NCBI GenBank assembly: GCA_018609195.1
Contig: JAHCSE010000013.1
Coordinates: 1-52,840, forward strand
Length of the DNA stretch: 52,840 bases
Direction of reading: 5' to 3'
Source of the DNA: Patescibacteria group bacterium
GTDB lineage: Bacteria > Patescibacteriota > Minisyncoccia > Minisyncoccales > RBG-13-36-15
A program made the translations under genes and the position numbers. The number at the start of each line of letters is the position of its first letter. Within the stretch, counting starts at the first letter, position 1. This document shows positions 7,681 through 16,776 of this stretch, in pieces. Below the pieces are notes generated by a model. The model ran no database searches, was not told the DNA's origin, and saw only the letters and a program-made list of their open reading frames with translations.

Positions 7681-8925
7681 TTATGAGAATTTTTTCTTCA
7701 GTTCAGCCATGAATTCAAGACAAATTGGCTCATCAATAAATTCTATCATTTGTTCCCACCAGCCAAAAATGGGAAATTTTTTATCTTCCTTCCAATATTG
7801 TAGAACCTGCATCATCATCGCCACCCAATAGACCTGATTGACAAAATTTCCCTCTGGAGTCAATCTTCTTTTGCAATCATCCCATAAACCTATTATCTCG
7901 ATTTCTAAATTTTTAGGTAAACCCAAAGTGAGTCTTTGGAGAGCTTTTTTCTCAGATTGATAATCCCTGAGAAATCTTTTTTCTTTTTCCCTTCGAGAGA
8001 ATCTCGGCCATCTTTCTAATATCTTTCTTCTTTTTTTGATATCTTTTGGCAAAATTCCTTCATAAGGAGTTTGGTCTTTGGCATAAACTTCACTTACCTC
8101 ATAAATCAGAGCCATTTTAAGCATTTTTTCCAAATTTAATTTTTTTTCTTTATTTAAAACCCAAACTGCCAAAGTCAATAAAAAAGCATCTTCAGCGACT
8201 GTAGCAGGATCTTTGACGCCTCTCAAAACCAACCCGGTTCTAGGCATATTCTTCAATTTGCCAACTTTTAATAAAAATTCAAGTCCTCTATCGATCTTTT
8301 TTCGCTCATAAAATCTGCTTTCAATTTGTCCCAAAAATTCACGTAAAATTGGATTATCAACTAAATCCTCTACTTCTTCCCACCAACCAAAAACAGGAGA
8401 GGAAAGATCTGGACCCCAATACTCGATTGCTTGTAAAAGAGTTTCTATTTTATCGCCTTGTTTGGTAAATCTTCCTTCACGAGTAAGTAATTTCTCACAT
8501 TCCATCCAACAACCCATGATTTCTTTTTTTATTTTTGGCTGAAGATTCTTTAGTAATCTCTCAAGGGATTTCTTTTCTTTATTAAATTTTACTTTTTCTC
8601 GTTTCTCTTTTACTTTTTTTGGTAGCCTAATCCATCTTTTTAAAATTTCCTTCCTTTTTTGAGGATCTTCTGGTAATAATCCCCAATAAGGAGTCATATC
8701 GCCAGCATACACTTCGCAGAGATCATGAATCAGGCTTATCTTAATTATCTTTTCCAAATTCAATTTGGGTTTTACCTTTCCTGCTAAAATCCAATTCATG
8801 AGAGCCACCCGAAAGGAATGTTGAGCAACTGTTTCTGGGTTTTTGATGCCTAACCAAACAAAGCCAGTTCTCGGCATCTTTTTTAATTTATTAGCTTCAA
8901 GTAAAAAATTGAGAGTCTCTTTCAT
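7681..8925 (-). CDS. HD-domain hydrolase with two tandem HD modules, the second degenerate
   Basis: Module 1 TVAQHSFRVAL...LIHDLCEVYAGD; module 2 TVAEDAFLLTL...LIYEVSEVYAKD. Confidence 0.85.
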   Translation of the reverse strand: MKETLNFLLEANKLKKMPRTGFVWLGIKNPETVAQHSFRVALMNWILAGKVKPKLNLEKIIKISLIHDLCEVYAGDMTPYWGLLPEDPQKRKEILKRWIRLPKKVKEKREKVKFNKEKKSLERLLKNLQPKIKKEIMGCWMECEKLLTREGRFTKQGDKIETLLQAIEYWGPDLSSPVFGWWEEVEDLVDNPILREFLGQIESRFYERKKIDRGLEFLLKVGKLKNMPRTGLVLRGVKDPATVAEDAFLLTLAVWVLNKEKKLNLEKMLKMALIYEVSEVYAKDQTPYEGILPKDIKKRRKILERWPRFSRREKEKRFLRDYQSEKKALQRLTLGLPKNLEIEIIGLWDDCKRRLTPEGNFVNQVYWVAMMMQVLQYWKEDKKFPIFGWWEQMIEFIDEPICLEFMAELKKKFS

Positions 8926-8927
8926 AC

Positions 8928-8964
8928 TTCGACAGGCTCAGTATGACCCTGAGTTTATCGAAGG
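8928..8964. repeat. Short palindromic repeat (family A), intergenic copy
   Basis: CTTCGACAGGCTCAG-tatgacc-CTGAGTTTATCGAAG. Confidence 0.8.
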
Positions 8965-8970
8965 GTCATA

Positions 8971-9004
8971 AAACAAAACAACCAGGTTAACAACCTGGTT
9001 TTAC
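8971..9004 (-). terminator. greA terminator
   Basis: AACCAGGTTGTTAACCTGGTT plus T-rich run on minus strand. Confidence 0.65.
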
Positions 9005-9031
9005 CATAGCAAAAATTTAACTATTTTTCAA

Positions 9032-9502
9032 TTAGGAAATAGAATAGGTAATTTTTTTAATCTTATACATTACTTTAATAGGTGAGGAAATCATCACTTC
9101 TTCTCCAATTCGATGATCCAAAAGAGTCTTCCCCACAGGAGATTCATTGCTGATTTTTCCAAGAGAGGGATTTGCCTCTAAAGAACCAACAATAGTAAAT
9201 TCATCTCTTTGGCCATCAACTTCAACCAAGACTGTTGCTCCTAAACCGATAACATCTCTTTTCTGAGGAATTTTTATTAATTTAGCATATCTTAAAATTT
9301 TCCTCAGCTCCATTAATCTTGCCTCAAGAAAATTTAGATCTTCCTGGAACGAAAGGTATTCTGGATTTAAATCTTCAGAATGCCAAACTTTGGGAAATTC
9401 TCCCTTAATTTTAAGAGATTTTAATTTCTTCAGATGTCGGTATTCCGCTTTCAGTCGCACTAATCCTTCTTCAGTTAGATAATATTTTTTCTCGCTTGTC
9501 AT
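9032..9502 (-). CDS. greA: Transcription elongation factor GreA/GreB family
   Basis: YYLTEEGLVRLKAEYRHLK..., NESPVGKTLLDHRIGEEV. Confidence 0.85.
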   Translation of the reverse strand: MTSEKKYYLTEEGLVRLKAEYRHLKKLKSLKIKGEFPKVWHSEDLNPEYLSFQEDLNFLEARLMELRKILRYAKLIKIPQKRDVIGLGATVLVEVDGQRDEFTIVGSLEANPSLGKISNESPVGKTLLDHRIGEEVMISSPIKVMYKIKKITYSIS

Positions 9503-9798
9503 AATTACTTATTTAAATTTCTAAAATAATCTTGGGAAAATAGTTAAGAATTTTAAGCAAAACTCTTCTTTTGGTTTGGTTTCTAAATGTTTCCCTCAAC
9601 TTTCTTCATTTTATTACTTGAAGAAAACTTGTCAAGAGGTCTTTGTGGATAACCTGAGTAAAAACTTTTTTAAAAAGTTATTGCGTTGATTCCTTTTTGT
9701 GTCCGCACGATATGGAATAGGCCAACCTTTTCTAAAAAACCGCCGCAAGGGCAGTTAAAAAATTATTTGGCTGGAGGATTGCGGCCTCTTATTCTCTT

Positions 9799-10665
9799 CT
9801 ACGTAATTGGTATTATCAACCCTTTGGGAATTATTGGTAACTCTCCCACGTTGACTTCGAGGTGTTTAACCCCCGGGTGCATCCTTATTTCTCTTGCTAT
9901 AAACCTTTCAATACTTTCTAGGTTTGGAGCAACAATACTTATCATCAAATTATACCTTCCGGAAGTTTTGACTAAATGGTAGATTAAAGGAGATTTTTCA
10001 AATTTTTCTACGAGCTTAGAAATAGTTTTGTTATCGGTCTCAATCGCCACTTGGGCGCTAATTGAATAAAACTTTTCCAGACTCAGTAATCCTTGAATAT
10101 TTAAGATTTTTTGCGCTATTAATTTTTCCATCCTATTTTTAACCCCCACCGAGCTAAGTTTGGTTTCTTTTGCAATTTCTACAAAAGATTTCCTTCCATT
10201 CTGAGAAAGGAACTGAATGATTTTTAAATCCAGGGCATCTAAATCTTTCAGACTCCAGGGAGCATCAGCCGTGTACCCCTCTACGGAAAAATCAGCTAAT
10301 CCTAGTCTGTCAGTAAACACAGCAAATTTCACATCTTTAATTTTTAGCCGTTCTTTTCTCAGCCGCATTGCTTCCATTGCTCTCTTATATCCTTTCCCAA
10401 TTATGATATCATTATCTACGATAAGCACCTTCCTCTCTCGTATTTTCTCTTCTTCCAAGTCGTTCCCATCATCATCCATTGTCGTTATGTTTATATTTTT
10501 CTTATTAGCGAGCCACTTATAAAGCGATTTTCCATAAAAAATTCCGTCGGGCAGTAAATAAATAATACAGCCTTTATATTTGCCAAAATATTTTTTTATA
10601 TCTTGGCCAACTTCATTAATAAATTCTTGAATTGGATTATATTTTAAAAGATGAGCTTTGGGCAT
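9799..10665 (-). CDS. Chimeric regulator: phosphoribosyltransferase-like N-terminus plus Lrp/AsnC HTH and ligand domain
   Basis: KVLIVDNDIIIGKGYKRAMEAM (PRPP-loop-like), then LDALDLKIIQFLSQNGRKSFVEIAKETKLSSVGVKNRMEKL (AsnC HTH). Confidence 0.7.
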   Translation of the reverse strand: MPKAHLLKYNPIQEFINEVGQDIKKYFGKYKGCIIYLLPDGIFYGKSLYKWLANKKNINITTMDDDGNDLEEEKIRERKVLIVDNDIIIGKGYKRAMEAMRLRKERLKIKDVKFAVFTDRLGLADFSVEGYTADAPWSLKDLDALDLKIIQFLSQNGRKSFVEIAKETKLSSVGVKNRMEKLIAQKILNIQGLLSLEKFYSISAQVAIETDNKTISKLVEKFEKSPLIYHLVKTSGRYNLMISIVAPNLESIERFIAREIRMHPGVKHLEVNVGELPIIPKGLIIPIT

Positions 10666-10687
10666 ACTTTAAAAAGAGTACTTCTCT

Positions 10688-11572
10688 TTATATTTTTTTA
10701 ACATAATACTCGATCAATTCATCTCGAAGCTCAGGAGTAACAGCAGCAATCAGTAAATCTATTTTATCATGTTGTCTTCCGGGAAGAAATACATAATCCG
10801 TATAACTCCCGTCAGAATTAACACTAACCACGGAACATCCAGCTTTTTTTGCAATTGGAAAACCAGGATCTATTTCTGAACGAGGCTCGTCAAACATTAC
10901 ATAGGCATCCACTAATCCAGAGGCTAAGTAAGCATAAATAAATGATCCTCCCTGGGGATAAAGTAAGGCTTTTGGGTGCATATTTTTGAGTAAATCCCCA
11001 AAAATATCTAAGAATTTGGAAGAGTATTGAGAACTCATCACATAGCTTGCGAGAACGATGGGTTCTGATAATTTTTTTCTAGTCGAAGGTAAAATTTTCT
11101 TTTTTTGATTCGTTTTTATATCTAGTATATAATTTCCATCTTTATTGGAAATATAAAACTTTTCATTCAAAACATCAGCAATACCGCAGCAAATAGGGTT
11201 TCTTTCTCTGTCATAAAAACTTAAAACAGTATACCAATTGTGCTCAAATCCTCTCAGGTAAAGGACTGATCCGTCAAAAGGATCAATGGAACCATAAATT
11301 TCCGGTTTCTCCCCATTTTTAATATCCCTTCCCTCAGGCTCTGAGAAAACAGTCGCTTTTACATTATTCTTTTTTATTAGCCTTTCCAAAACATTCTCCC
11401 CTACTCGATCAATCTCAATTTCAATATCTTCAGGTCTATTTATCACTTCACCTAAAATTTTCCTACCTTCCCCTTTTTTCGCTTTTTCTCTAATCTCTCT
11501 CGTAGCTTCAGTTAAATAATCAATTAATAAATTTGTAGCCTTTTGATAATCCATAATAATGTGCCTCCTCAT
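10688..11572 (-). CDS. Inositol monophosphatase family phosphatase
   Basis: GSIDPFDGS and EIDPGFPIAKKAG metal-binding motifs. Confidence 0.8.
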   Translation of the reverse strand: MRRHIIMDYQKATNLLIDYLTEATREIREKAKKGEGRKILGEVINRPEDIEIEIDRVGENVLERLIKKNNVKATVFSEPEGRDIKNGEKPEIYGSIDPFDGSVLYLRGFEHNWYTVLSFYDRERNPICCGIADVLNEKFYISNKDGNYILDIKTNQKKKILPSTRKKLSEPIVLASYVMSSQYSSKFLDIFGDLLKNMHPKALLYPQGGSFIYAYLASGLVDAYVMFDEPRSEIDPGFPIAKKAGCSVVSVNSDGSYTDYVFLPGRQHDKIDLLIAAVTPELRDELIEYYVKKI

Positions 11573-12642
11573 TTTACTTTATTTAAAACTTCTGTCAATC
11601 CATCAATAAATCGCTCCGTATCTTTCAGGATACCAATACTAACTCTTATTGCTTTTTTGTCATCGGGAGTAGATTTAAGCCTGACCAAGATTCCTTTCGA
11701 CTTTAACCCCCTCATTACTTCTTGAGGATTAGGAAATCGCAAAAGTAAAAAATTAGCAGCGCTCGGATAAAAGAAAATTCCCTGCTCTTTTAAAAATTTC
11801 TCCAGTTTTGGTTTTGAATTTTTCATCACCTCTTGAACAAAATCTTCCATATATTTTATATCTTCCAGCGCTGCCAAGACTGCGGTTTTCGCAAACATAT
11901 TGATATCATAGGGCCCTCGGATTTTTAATAATTCTTGATTATTCGCTTCTTGGGAAATAATATAACCTGCCCTTATCGAAACTAAGCCAAAAGCTTTGGC
12001 AAAAGTTCTCATGATATACAGATTGTCATAATCTGGTATGAAATCTTTTGCAGTGATTCCCGAAAATTCAAAATAAGCTTCATCGTGTAAAACTGCGATT
12101 TCTTTTTCTTTCGCTTTCTTTAAAATTTTCTCAACATCTGCAATCTGGATTGAACTTCCCAAAGGATTATTGGGGTTACAAAGAATAATTAACTTAACCT
12201 CTTCAGAAAGTAAATCAAGGGTTTCTTCCAAGGGGAAAGCTCCATCTTCTTTATGATAGGTAGGTCCTAAAATTTCAGCTCCCTGGATGCCTGCTGATTG
12301 GTAATGCATAGCAAAACCGGGGAAGGGTATAATAACTTTATCTCCTTCATTAAGATAAGCCCTACAGATAATATCAATTCCTTGATCTCCGCCATTGGTA
12401 GCCATCACTTGAGTAGTTTTCACTCCAGTATATTTAGCAATCTCGGCTTCTAAATCCCCATATTCTGGATAAACCTGTAATTTTCCCGAGTCAATAAATT
12501 TTTTTAAGGCCTCTTTTACCTTTGGGCTGGGTCCGGTAGTTCTCTCATTAAAATCTAAGAGCAAATAATCTTTTGAAGCTCTCCCTTCCAAAGGCGGTTT
12601 GTATTGACTCATTTTTCGAATGTTTTCTCTAAAGTTGGCCAT
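11569..12642 (-). CDS. hisC: HisC-like PLP-dependent aminotransferase
   Basis: LDFNERTTGPSPKVKEAL, NPNNPLGSSI, HDEAYFEF, RTFAKAFGLVSIRAGY; start ATG 12640-12642 is probable. Confidence 0.75.
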   Translation of the reverse strand: MANFRENIRKMSQYKPPLEGRASKDYLLLDFNERTTGPSPKVKEALKKFIDSGKLQVYPEYGDLEAEIAKYTGVKTTQVMATNGGDQGIDIICRAYLNEGDKVIIPFPGFAMHYQSAGIQGAEILGPTYHKEDGAFPLEETLDLLSEEVKLIILCNPNNPLGSSIQIADVEKILKKAKEKEIAVLHDEAYFEFSGITAKDFIPDYDNLYIMRTFAKAFGLVSIRAGYIISQEANNQELLKIRGPYDINMFAKTAVLAALEDIKYMEDFVQEVMKNSKPKLEKFLKEQGIFFYPSAANFLLLRFPNPQEVMRGLKSKGILVRLKSTPDDKKAIRVSIGILKDTERFIDGLTEVLNKVK

Positions 12643-12687
12643 GGTAATCTTTAATATACCTAAATTTATATTATAACTTTTTGCCAA

Positions 12688-12722
12688 AAAGAAAAGAGTA
12701 GCACTAATAGCCACTCTTTATA
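12688..12722 (-). terminator. Terminator/attenuator between HisB-like and HisC-like genes
   Basis: AAAGAGTGGCTATTAGTGCTACTCTTTTC then T-rich on minus strand. Confidence 0.55.
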
Positions 12723-12753
12723 GTCAATCCCTCAGTCACTGTTTCAAAACTAT

Positions 12754-13368
12754 TCATACCCCTTTTGTGCTAGGGATTACCTCTTTCCCTGGCTCATATA
12801 TTCTGGTAACAGGATGAAGTACTCGCCCGAAAGCTTTACAAAAAGCTTCTAACTTATGATGATCGTCTCTCAGGGTACCAACTGTTTTCGCAAAACCGTA
12901 GAGATTAAAATGAGCTTCTTTCGCGATGGGCTCAAATGTGTGTTGGGCCATCGCTCGCAAACCAATATCCTCAATTTCATTAAAATCTAATACAGCATAA
13001 CCTCTCCCACTATAATCAATGCTTACAAAAGCAAGGCTTCCATCAAACGGCACATATAAACTTCCAAATCTCATAATACCTCTTCTATCTCCAACTGCGT
13101 TTCTCAGTGCTTCTCCCCATACCATGGCAAGGTCTTCTAACACATGATGGGGTAAATCACCATCTGCTTTAATGAATCCAGACAGAAAACCATGATGATA
13201 TATCTGTTGATAGAAATGGTGGAAAAGAGTAAGGGTTTTTTGATCAACATTCGGTTCTTCCCCTCGAGAAGCAATACTTATCTCATACTCCCCTGGTGTA
13301 TCCAGATTGATTGCAACTTCAATGTCAACCTCTTTGGTTTTTCGCTCAGCTTTACCAATTCGTTCCAT
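12754..13368 (-). CDS. hisB: Imidazoleglycerol-phosphate dehydratase-like protein
   Basis: LFHHFYQQIYHHG, LPHHVLEDLAMVWGEAL, DDHHKLEAFCKAFG; start at SD (GGAGG) ATG 13368 downstream of a promoter. Confidence 0.8.
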   Translation of the reverse strand: MERIGKAERKTKEVDIEVAINLDTPGEYEISIASRGEEPNVDQKTLTLFHHFYQQIYHHGFLSGFIKADGDLPHHVLEDLAMVWGEALRNAVGDRRGIMRFGSLYVPFDGSLAFVSIDYSGRGYAVLDFNEIEDIGLRAMAQHTFEPIAKEAHFNLYGFAKTVGTLRDDHHKLEAFCKAFGRVLHPVTRIYEPGKEVIPSTKGV

Positions 13369-13405
13369 TGTTTTTCCTCCTGTTTCTTGTGAATTTGCTT
13401 TTTCT

Positions 13406-13434
13406 ATCTTAGATGAATTTGTAGGTTTTGTCAA
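13406..13434 (-). promoter_or_regulatory. Promoter of hisB-like gene
   Basis: TTGACA-17 bp-TAAGAT on minus strand. Confidence 0.6.
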
Positions 13435-13532
13435 ATTCTCCAATATTGTCTTTTTCCCTCATATGTGATATTTATGAAAATAGGCGGAGGGTTAAATTAT
13501 AGCTCTTTTAATCATCAGAGGAGGTGAAAACT

Positions 13533-14534
13533 ATGAACGGGGCAAATAAGACAATTAGTATCCTGGGAGCAGGGTCAATGGGGACAGCTTTAGCTTTTTT
13601 AATTACGAACCAAGAAAAGGGAAAAGTAAGATTGTGGGGTAGAGATTCCCAGCTTCTTTCTCAAATTCGAGAAACAAGAGAAAATCTCAAATACTTATCT
13701 GAAATCAAGCTTCCCGAAGATGTTTTCCTAACCTCTGATCTGAGAGAAACGATTGAAGATTCAGATATAGTTATTCTGGCTATCCCCTCTTTTGCGGTCA
13801 GAGAAATGGCTGGAAGACTTTCTGACCTCAAAGGAAAGCTTCCTCCTCTCTTGCTGATTAGTAAAGGAATGGAAAGAGAAACTTCTCTTTTGCCATTTCA
13901 GGTCGTTGAAGAAGTTCTCCAAAAGACAGATCTTTTACATTTAACCGGGGTTGGTTATGCCAAAGAAATTGCCAAAGAAGTTGCAGTAACCGAAGTCTTG
14001 GCTGCTAGGGATAGAGTTTTGTTAAGAGATTTTAAAAATCTTTTCCAGACTAGAAATATTCTAATTCAAACTTCTAATGATTTATTGGGAGTTCAATTAG
14101 CAGGGGCTTTAAAAAATGTAATGGTGATTGGAATTGCAATGGCTGAATCCCTCCAGCAAAGTTCAGAAATCAAAGAGGGTCTAATTCTGGTTGGGGTGAA
14201 AGAAATGATAAGGTTAGGAGAAGTAATGGGAGCTAATAAAGAAACTTTTTGGGGTCCCGCTGGGAAAGGAGACTTAGTTCTTTCCTCAAGTCCCTCAAGT
14301 AGGAATTATCAATTAGGAATGAGTCTCTTTCAAAAAGGAATTAGAGAAGTTGAGAAGGATTTAGCTAAGAAAAGAAGGGTTGTGGAAGGATTCCATACCG
14401 CTTTCGCTACTTTCCGATTAGCTCAAAAATACGGGCTCAAATTGCCTATGATTGAAGGAATTTATCAGGTAATCTACGAAAATAAAGACCCGAAATTAGC
14501 GGCTCAAGAATTACTAAAATTAGTTCAGAACTAG
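13533..14534 (+). CDS. gpsA: Glycerol-3-phosphate dehydrogenase [NAD(P)+]
   Basis: SILGAGSMGTALAFL..., AGALKNVMVIGIAMAES, GPAGKGDLVLSSSPSSRNYQLG. Confidence 0.93.
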   Translation: MNGANKTISILGAGSMGTALAFLITNQEKGKVRLWGRDSQLLSQIRETRENLKYLSEIKLPEDVFLTSDLRETIEDSDIVILAIPSFAVREMAGRLSDLKGKLPPLLLISKGMERETSLLPFQVVEEVLQKTDLLHLTGVGYAKEIAKEVAVTEVLAARDRVLLRDFKNLFQTRNILIQTSNDLLGVQLAGALKNVMVIGIAMAESLQQSSEIKEGLILVGVKEMIRLGEVMGANKETFWGPAGKGDLVLSSSPSSRNYQLGMSLFQKGIREVEKDLAKKRRVVEGFHTAFATFRLAQKYGLKLPMIEGIYQVIYENKDPKLAAQELLKLVQN

Positions 14535-14560
14535 CAGATATTATTCGCCACTTCGTCAGG

Positions 14561-14592
14561 GAGGGTTAGAGTAAATCTTACCCTCTTTTTTA
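14561..14592 (+). terminator. gpsA terminator
   Basis: gagggttagagtaaatcttaccctcttttttatttttt. Confidence 0.7.
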
Positions 14593-14596
14593 TTTT

Positions 14597-15586
14597 TTAA
14601 GCTCTCAATTTCTCGCTAATGAAATTATACAAGCGACTAATTCCCTGAGCTCTTTTTAAGACATAATTTTTAAAATATTTCTTTTCTTCTCTGGTAGTTG
14701 AACTAAAATATTTCACTATCCCCCACCAAAACATAACTAAGATATTAATTAAAGCTCCGCAGTATATTTTATAATTGTTTAAATCCTTTTGATATATTTT
14801 CTTCGCTTTTTTTAAAATTTCTTCGAAAGTTTCTATTTGAATGGGATTTTTCTGAAAAAGATTTCCTCCTAAAATGATTCCCAGATCATAGTGGAGACCG
14901 TCTCGAACATTAAAGCCAGCATATTCAAAATCTAAAAGATAAACCTTTCCATTCTTGCCCAATCTCAAATTTTCAAAAATGAGGTCATTGTGTGTGGAAA
15001 TTCTTTCACCCAAAGTTAACTTTTCTCTCATTATTTTTTCAATTTCCTCTAATTTTTTAATTCTCTCGGCTTTTATCAGTTTATCTATGGGATACTTTTT
15101 AGCCTTATTTTTGTATTTTAAAATTTCATCTCGAAAGACATCGTAATGATTAACAAATTGCACTCCACTGCTATGAAAGATATGAAGAGTTTTTAGCAGG
15201 GCTTTTTGAATTTTAGAATTTTTCAAATCTTTGCCATCAATATCTTTACCTTCGATATATTCCATTACCATTGTACCATCAGCTAAATTGAAAGTTTGCT
15301 TTTTTTTCGATAAAATATTTTTTTTCCTAAAGATATAAATATAATATTTCGGCAAAATCTCAGTTAGTTTTTTCGATTTGGCTAAAGCTAGAATATTTTT
15401 AGCCTCTATTTTCCTGTCAACAATACCTGTAGCCTCCCAAGGAAGCCTGACAAATCTTTTCTTGTTTTTACATTGAACTAACCAATTTCTGTTTGTTTGG
15501 CCCCCTACTCTTTTTACCTTAATATTGTCCGGACGCCAATTTCTATCTAAAGTACCAATTAACTCAATATCGTTAATAATTCGCAT
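14597..15586 (-). CDS. Choline kinase/aminoglycoside phosphotransferase family protein
   Basis: STHNDLIFENLRLGKNGKVYLLDFEYAGFNVRDGLHYDLG. Confidence 0.75.
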   Translation of the reverse strand: MRIINDIELIGTLDRNWRPDNIKVKRVGGQTNRNWLVQCKNKKRFVRLPWEATGIVDRKIEAKNILALAKSKKLTEILPKYYIYIFRKKNILSKKKQTFNLADGTMVMEYIEGKDIDGKDLKNSKIQKALLKTLHIFHSSGVQFVNHYDVFRDEILKYKNKAKKYPIDKLIKAERIKKLEEIEKIMREKLTLGERISTHNDLIFENLRLGKNGKVYLLDFEYAGFNVRDGLHYDLGIILGGNLFQKNPIQIETFEEILKKAKKIYQKDLNNYKIYCGALINILVMFWWGIVKYFSSTTREEKKYFKNYVLKRAQGISRLYNFISEKLRA

Positions 15587-15594
15587 ACTTTCTA

Positions 15595-16074
15595 TTACTG
15601 AATTTCTTTTAGCTGTTTTCTAATCTTTAGCTTCTCAAAAAAACTGATTCGATCGATAATTAAACGTCCTTCAATATGATCGATTTCGTGCTGGAAAATT
15701 CGAGCAGGAAGGTTTTTAGCCTCAATCTGTAAAAATTTTCCATCAATATCTAAGGCTTCAATTAAAACTTCTTTAGCTCTTTTAATATCTAAACGAACTC
15801 CGGGTAGACTCAAACATCCTTCTTCTGAAATCTCAGTTTCTCTGCTCTTTTTTAAAATTTTAGGATTGATAAAAGCTTCCGGATCCTTTTCTGTCTGGAC
15901 AATAATTATCTTTTTTCCTATTCCCACTTGATTGGCAGCGAGCCCAACCCCTTCTGACTCAATCATTTTCTTTTTCATCTCTTCAATAAGTTTTAAAATT
16001 TCATCATCGATTTTTTCCACTTCTTGGCATTTTTTTCCCATAATCGAATCTGGATACTTTTTAATTTCAAGCAT
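15595..16074 (-). CDS. def: Peptide deformylase
   Basis: GVGLAANQVG, EEGCLSLPG, QHEIDHIEG. Confidence 0.93.
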   Translation of the reverse strand: MLEIKKYPDSIMGKKCQEVEKIDDEILKLIEEMKKKMIESEGVGLAANQVGIGKKIIIVQTEKDPEAFINPKILKKSRETEISEEGCLSLPGVRLDIKRAKEVLIEALDIDGKFLQIEAKNLPARIFQHEIDHIEGRLIIDRISFFEKLKIRKQLKEIQ

Positions 16075-16088
16075 AAAAATAAAATAAG

Positions 16089-16161
16089 CAGGCCCGCCAG
16101 GACTCGAACCTGGAACCTTCGGTTTTGGAGACCGATGCTCTTCCAGTTGAGCTACGGGCCT
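16089..16161 (-). tRNA. tRNA-Trp (CCA)
   Basis: AGGCCCG...CGGGCCT acceptor stem, CCA anticodon loop, GGTTCGAGTCC T arm. Confidence 0.95.
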
Positions 16162-16162
16162 A

Positions 16163-16210
16163 TTATTTTTTAGTCTCTTTATGTAGGGTATAGCGCCTGC
16201 ACCCCTTACA
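16163..16210 (-). pseudogene. Orphan second copy of the rpmG C-terminal tail (CKGCRRYTLHKETKK*)
   Basis: Same length as the RpmG tail [15 protein letters not shown]; 10/15 aa identical; abuts tRNA-Trp. Confidence 0.85.
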
Positions 16211-16366
16211 TCGCTCGCTTCTCGCTCGCTCTTTAGACACCCACGGTTTCTAACGTTCGAGCACATAAAGCGTTATGTGCTCGAGCCTGTTTTCCTACAC
16301 GGGGAGATGCCCACTGTTCACACACAGCCCAATCTCCCCGACCTCCTCTGTGGTAAATGGTGTCGC
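16211..16366. repeat. Palindromic element between the two rpmG tails
   Basis: Core GGAAAACAG-[GCTCGAGCACATAA..TTATGTGCTCGA]-ACGTTAGAAACCGTGGGTGTCTAAAGAG on minus strand, plus ggggagat/atctcccc stem. Confidence 0.85.
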
Positions 16367-16525
16367 TTATTTCTTTCCTTCCTTATGGATTGTATGTTTG
16401 CGACACCATTTACAAAACTTCTTTAATTCCAATTTTTTCTCAGTGATTCCTTTTGATTTATGAGTGTAATAATTAATTCTTTTGCATTCTTGACACTGAA
16501 GTTTAACAAATGGTTTTTTTGGCAT
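16367..16525 (-). CDS. rpmG: 50S ribosomal protein L33
   Basis: [52 protein letters not shown] (missing from supplied ORF track). Confidence 0.93.
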   Translation of the reverse strand: MPKKPFVKLQCQECKRINYYTHKSKGITEKKLELKKFCKWCRKHTIHKEGKK

Positions 16526-16535
16526 GTTAGTATTG

Positions 16536-16607
16536 AGCCGGGGATGGGAATTGAACCCATGCTCTCTTTCTTACCAAGAAAGTGTTTTACCACTAAACTA
16601 CCCCGGC
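16536..16607 (-). tRNA. tRNA-Thr (GGT)
   Basis: GCCGGGG...CCCCGGC acceptor stem, CTTTC-TTGGTAA-GAAAG anticodon arm. Confidence 0.93.
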
Positions 16608-16617
16608 AAAGTTCAAG

Positions 16618-16702
16618 TGGGTGCGGTCGGAGTCGAACCGACGGGGCCCTTACGGACGACTGTTTTACAGACAGATCCCACCCCCTATGGGACTACGCAC
16701 CC
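16618..16702 (-). tRNA. tRNA-Tyr (GTA)
   Basis: GGGTGCG...CGCACCC, CTGTAAA anticodon loop, long variable arm. Confidence 0.94.
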
Positions 16703-16776
16703 AATTTTCATATTTTATCATAAATTAACTATTTTTTCCACCTCCGCCAAAAGGCTACGGCGGACTAGCCATAGCT

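Noticed and set aside
16075-16266. N-terminal extension of the def ORF
   Set aside because: It translates tRNA-Trp and the element/orphan rpmG tail; PDF homology starts at MLEIKKYPD.
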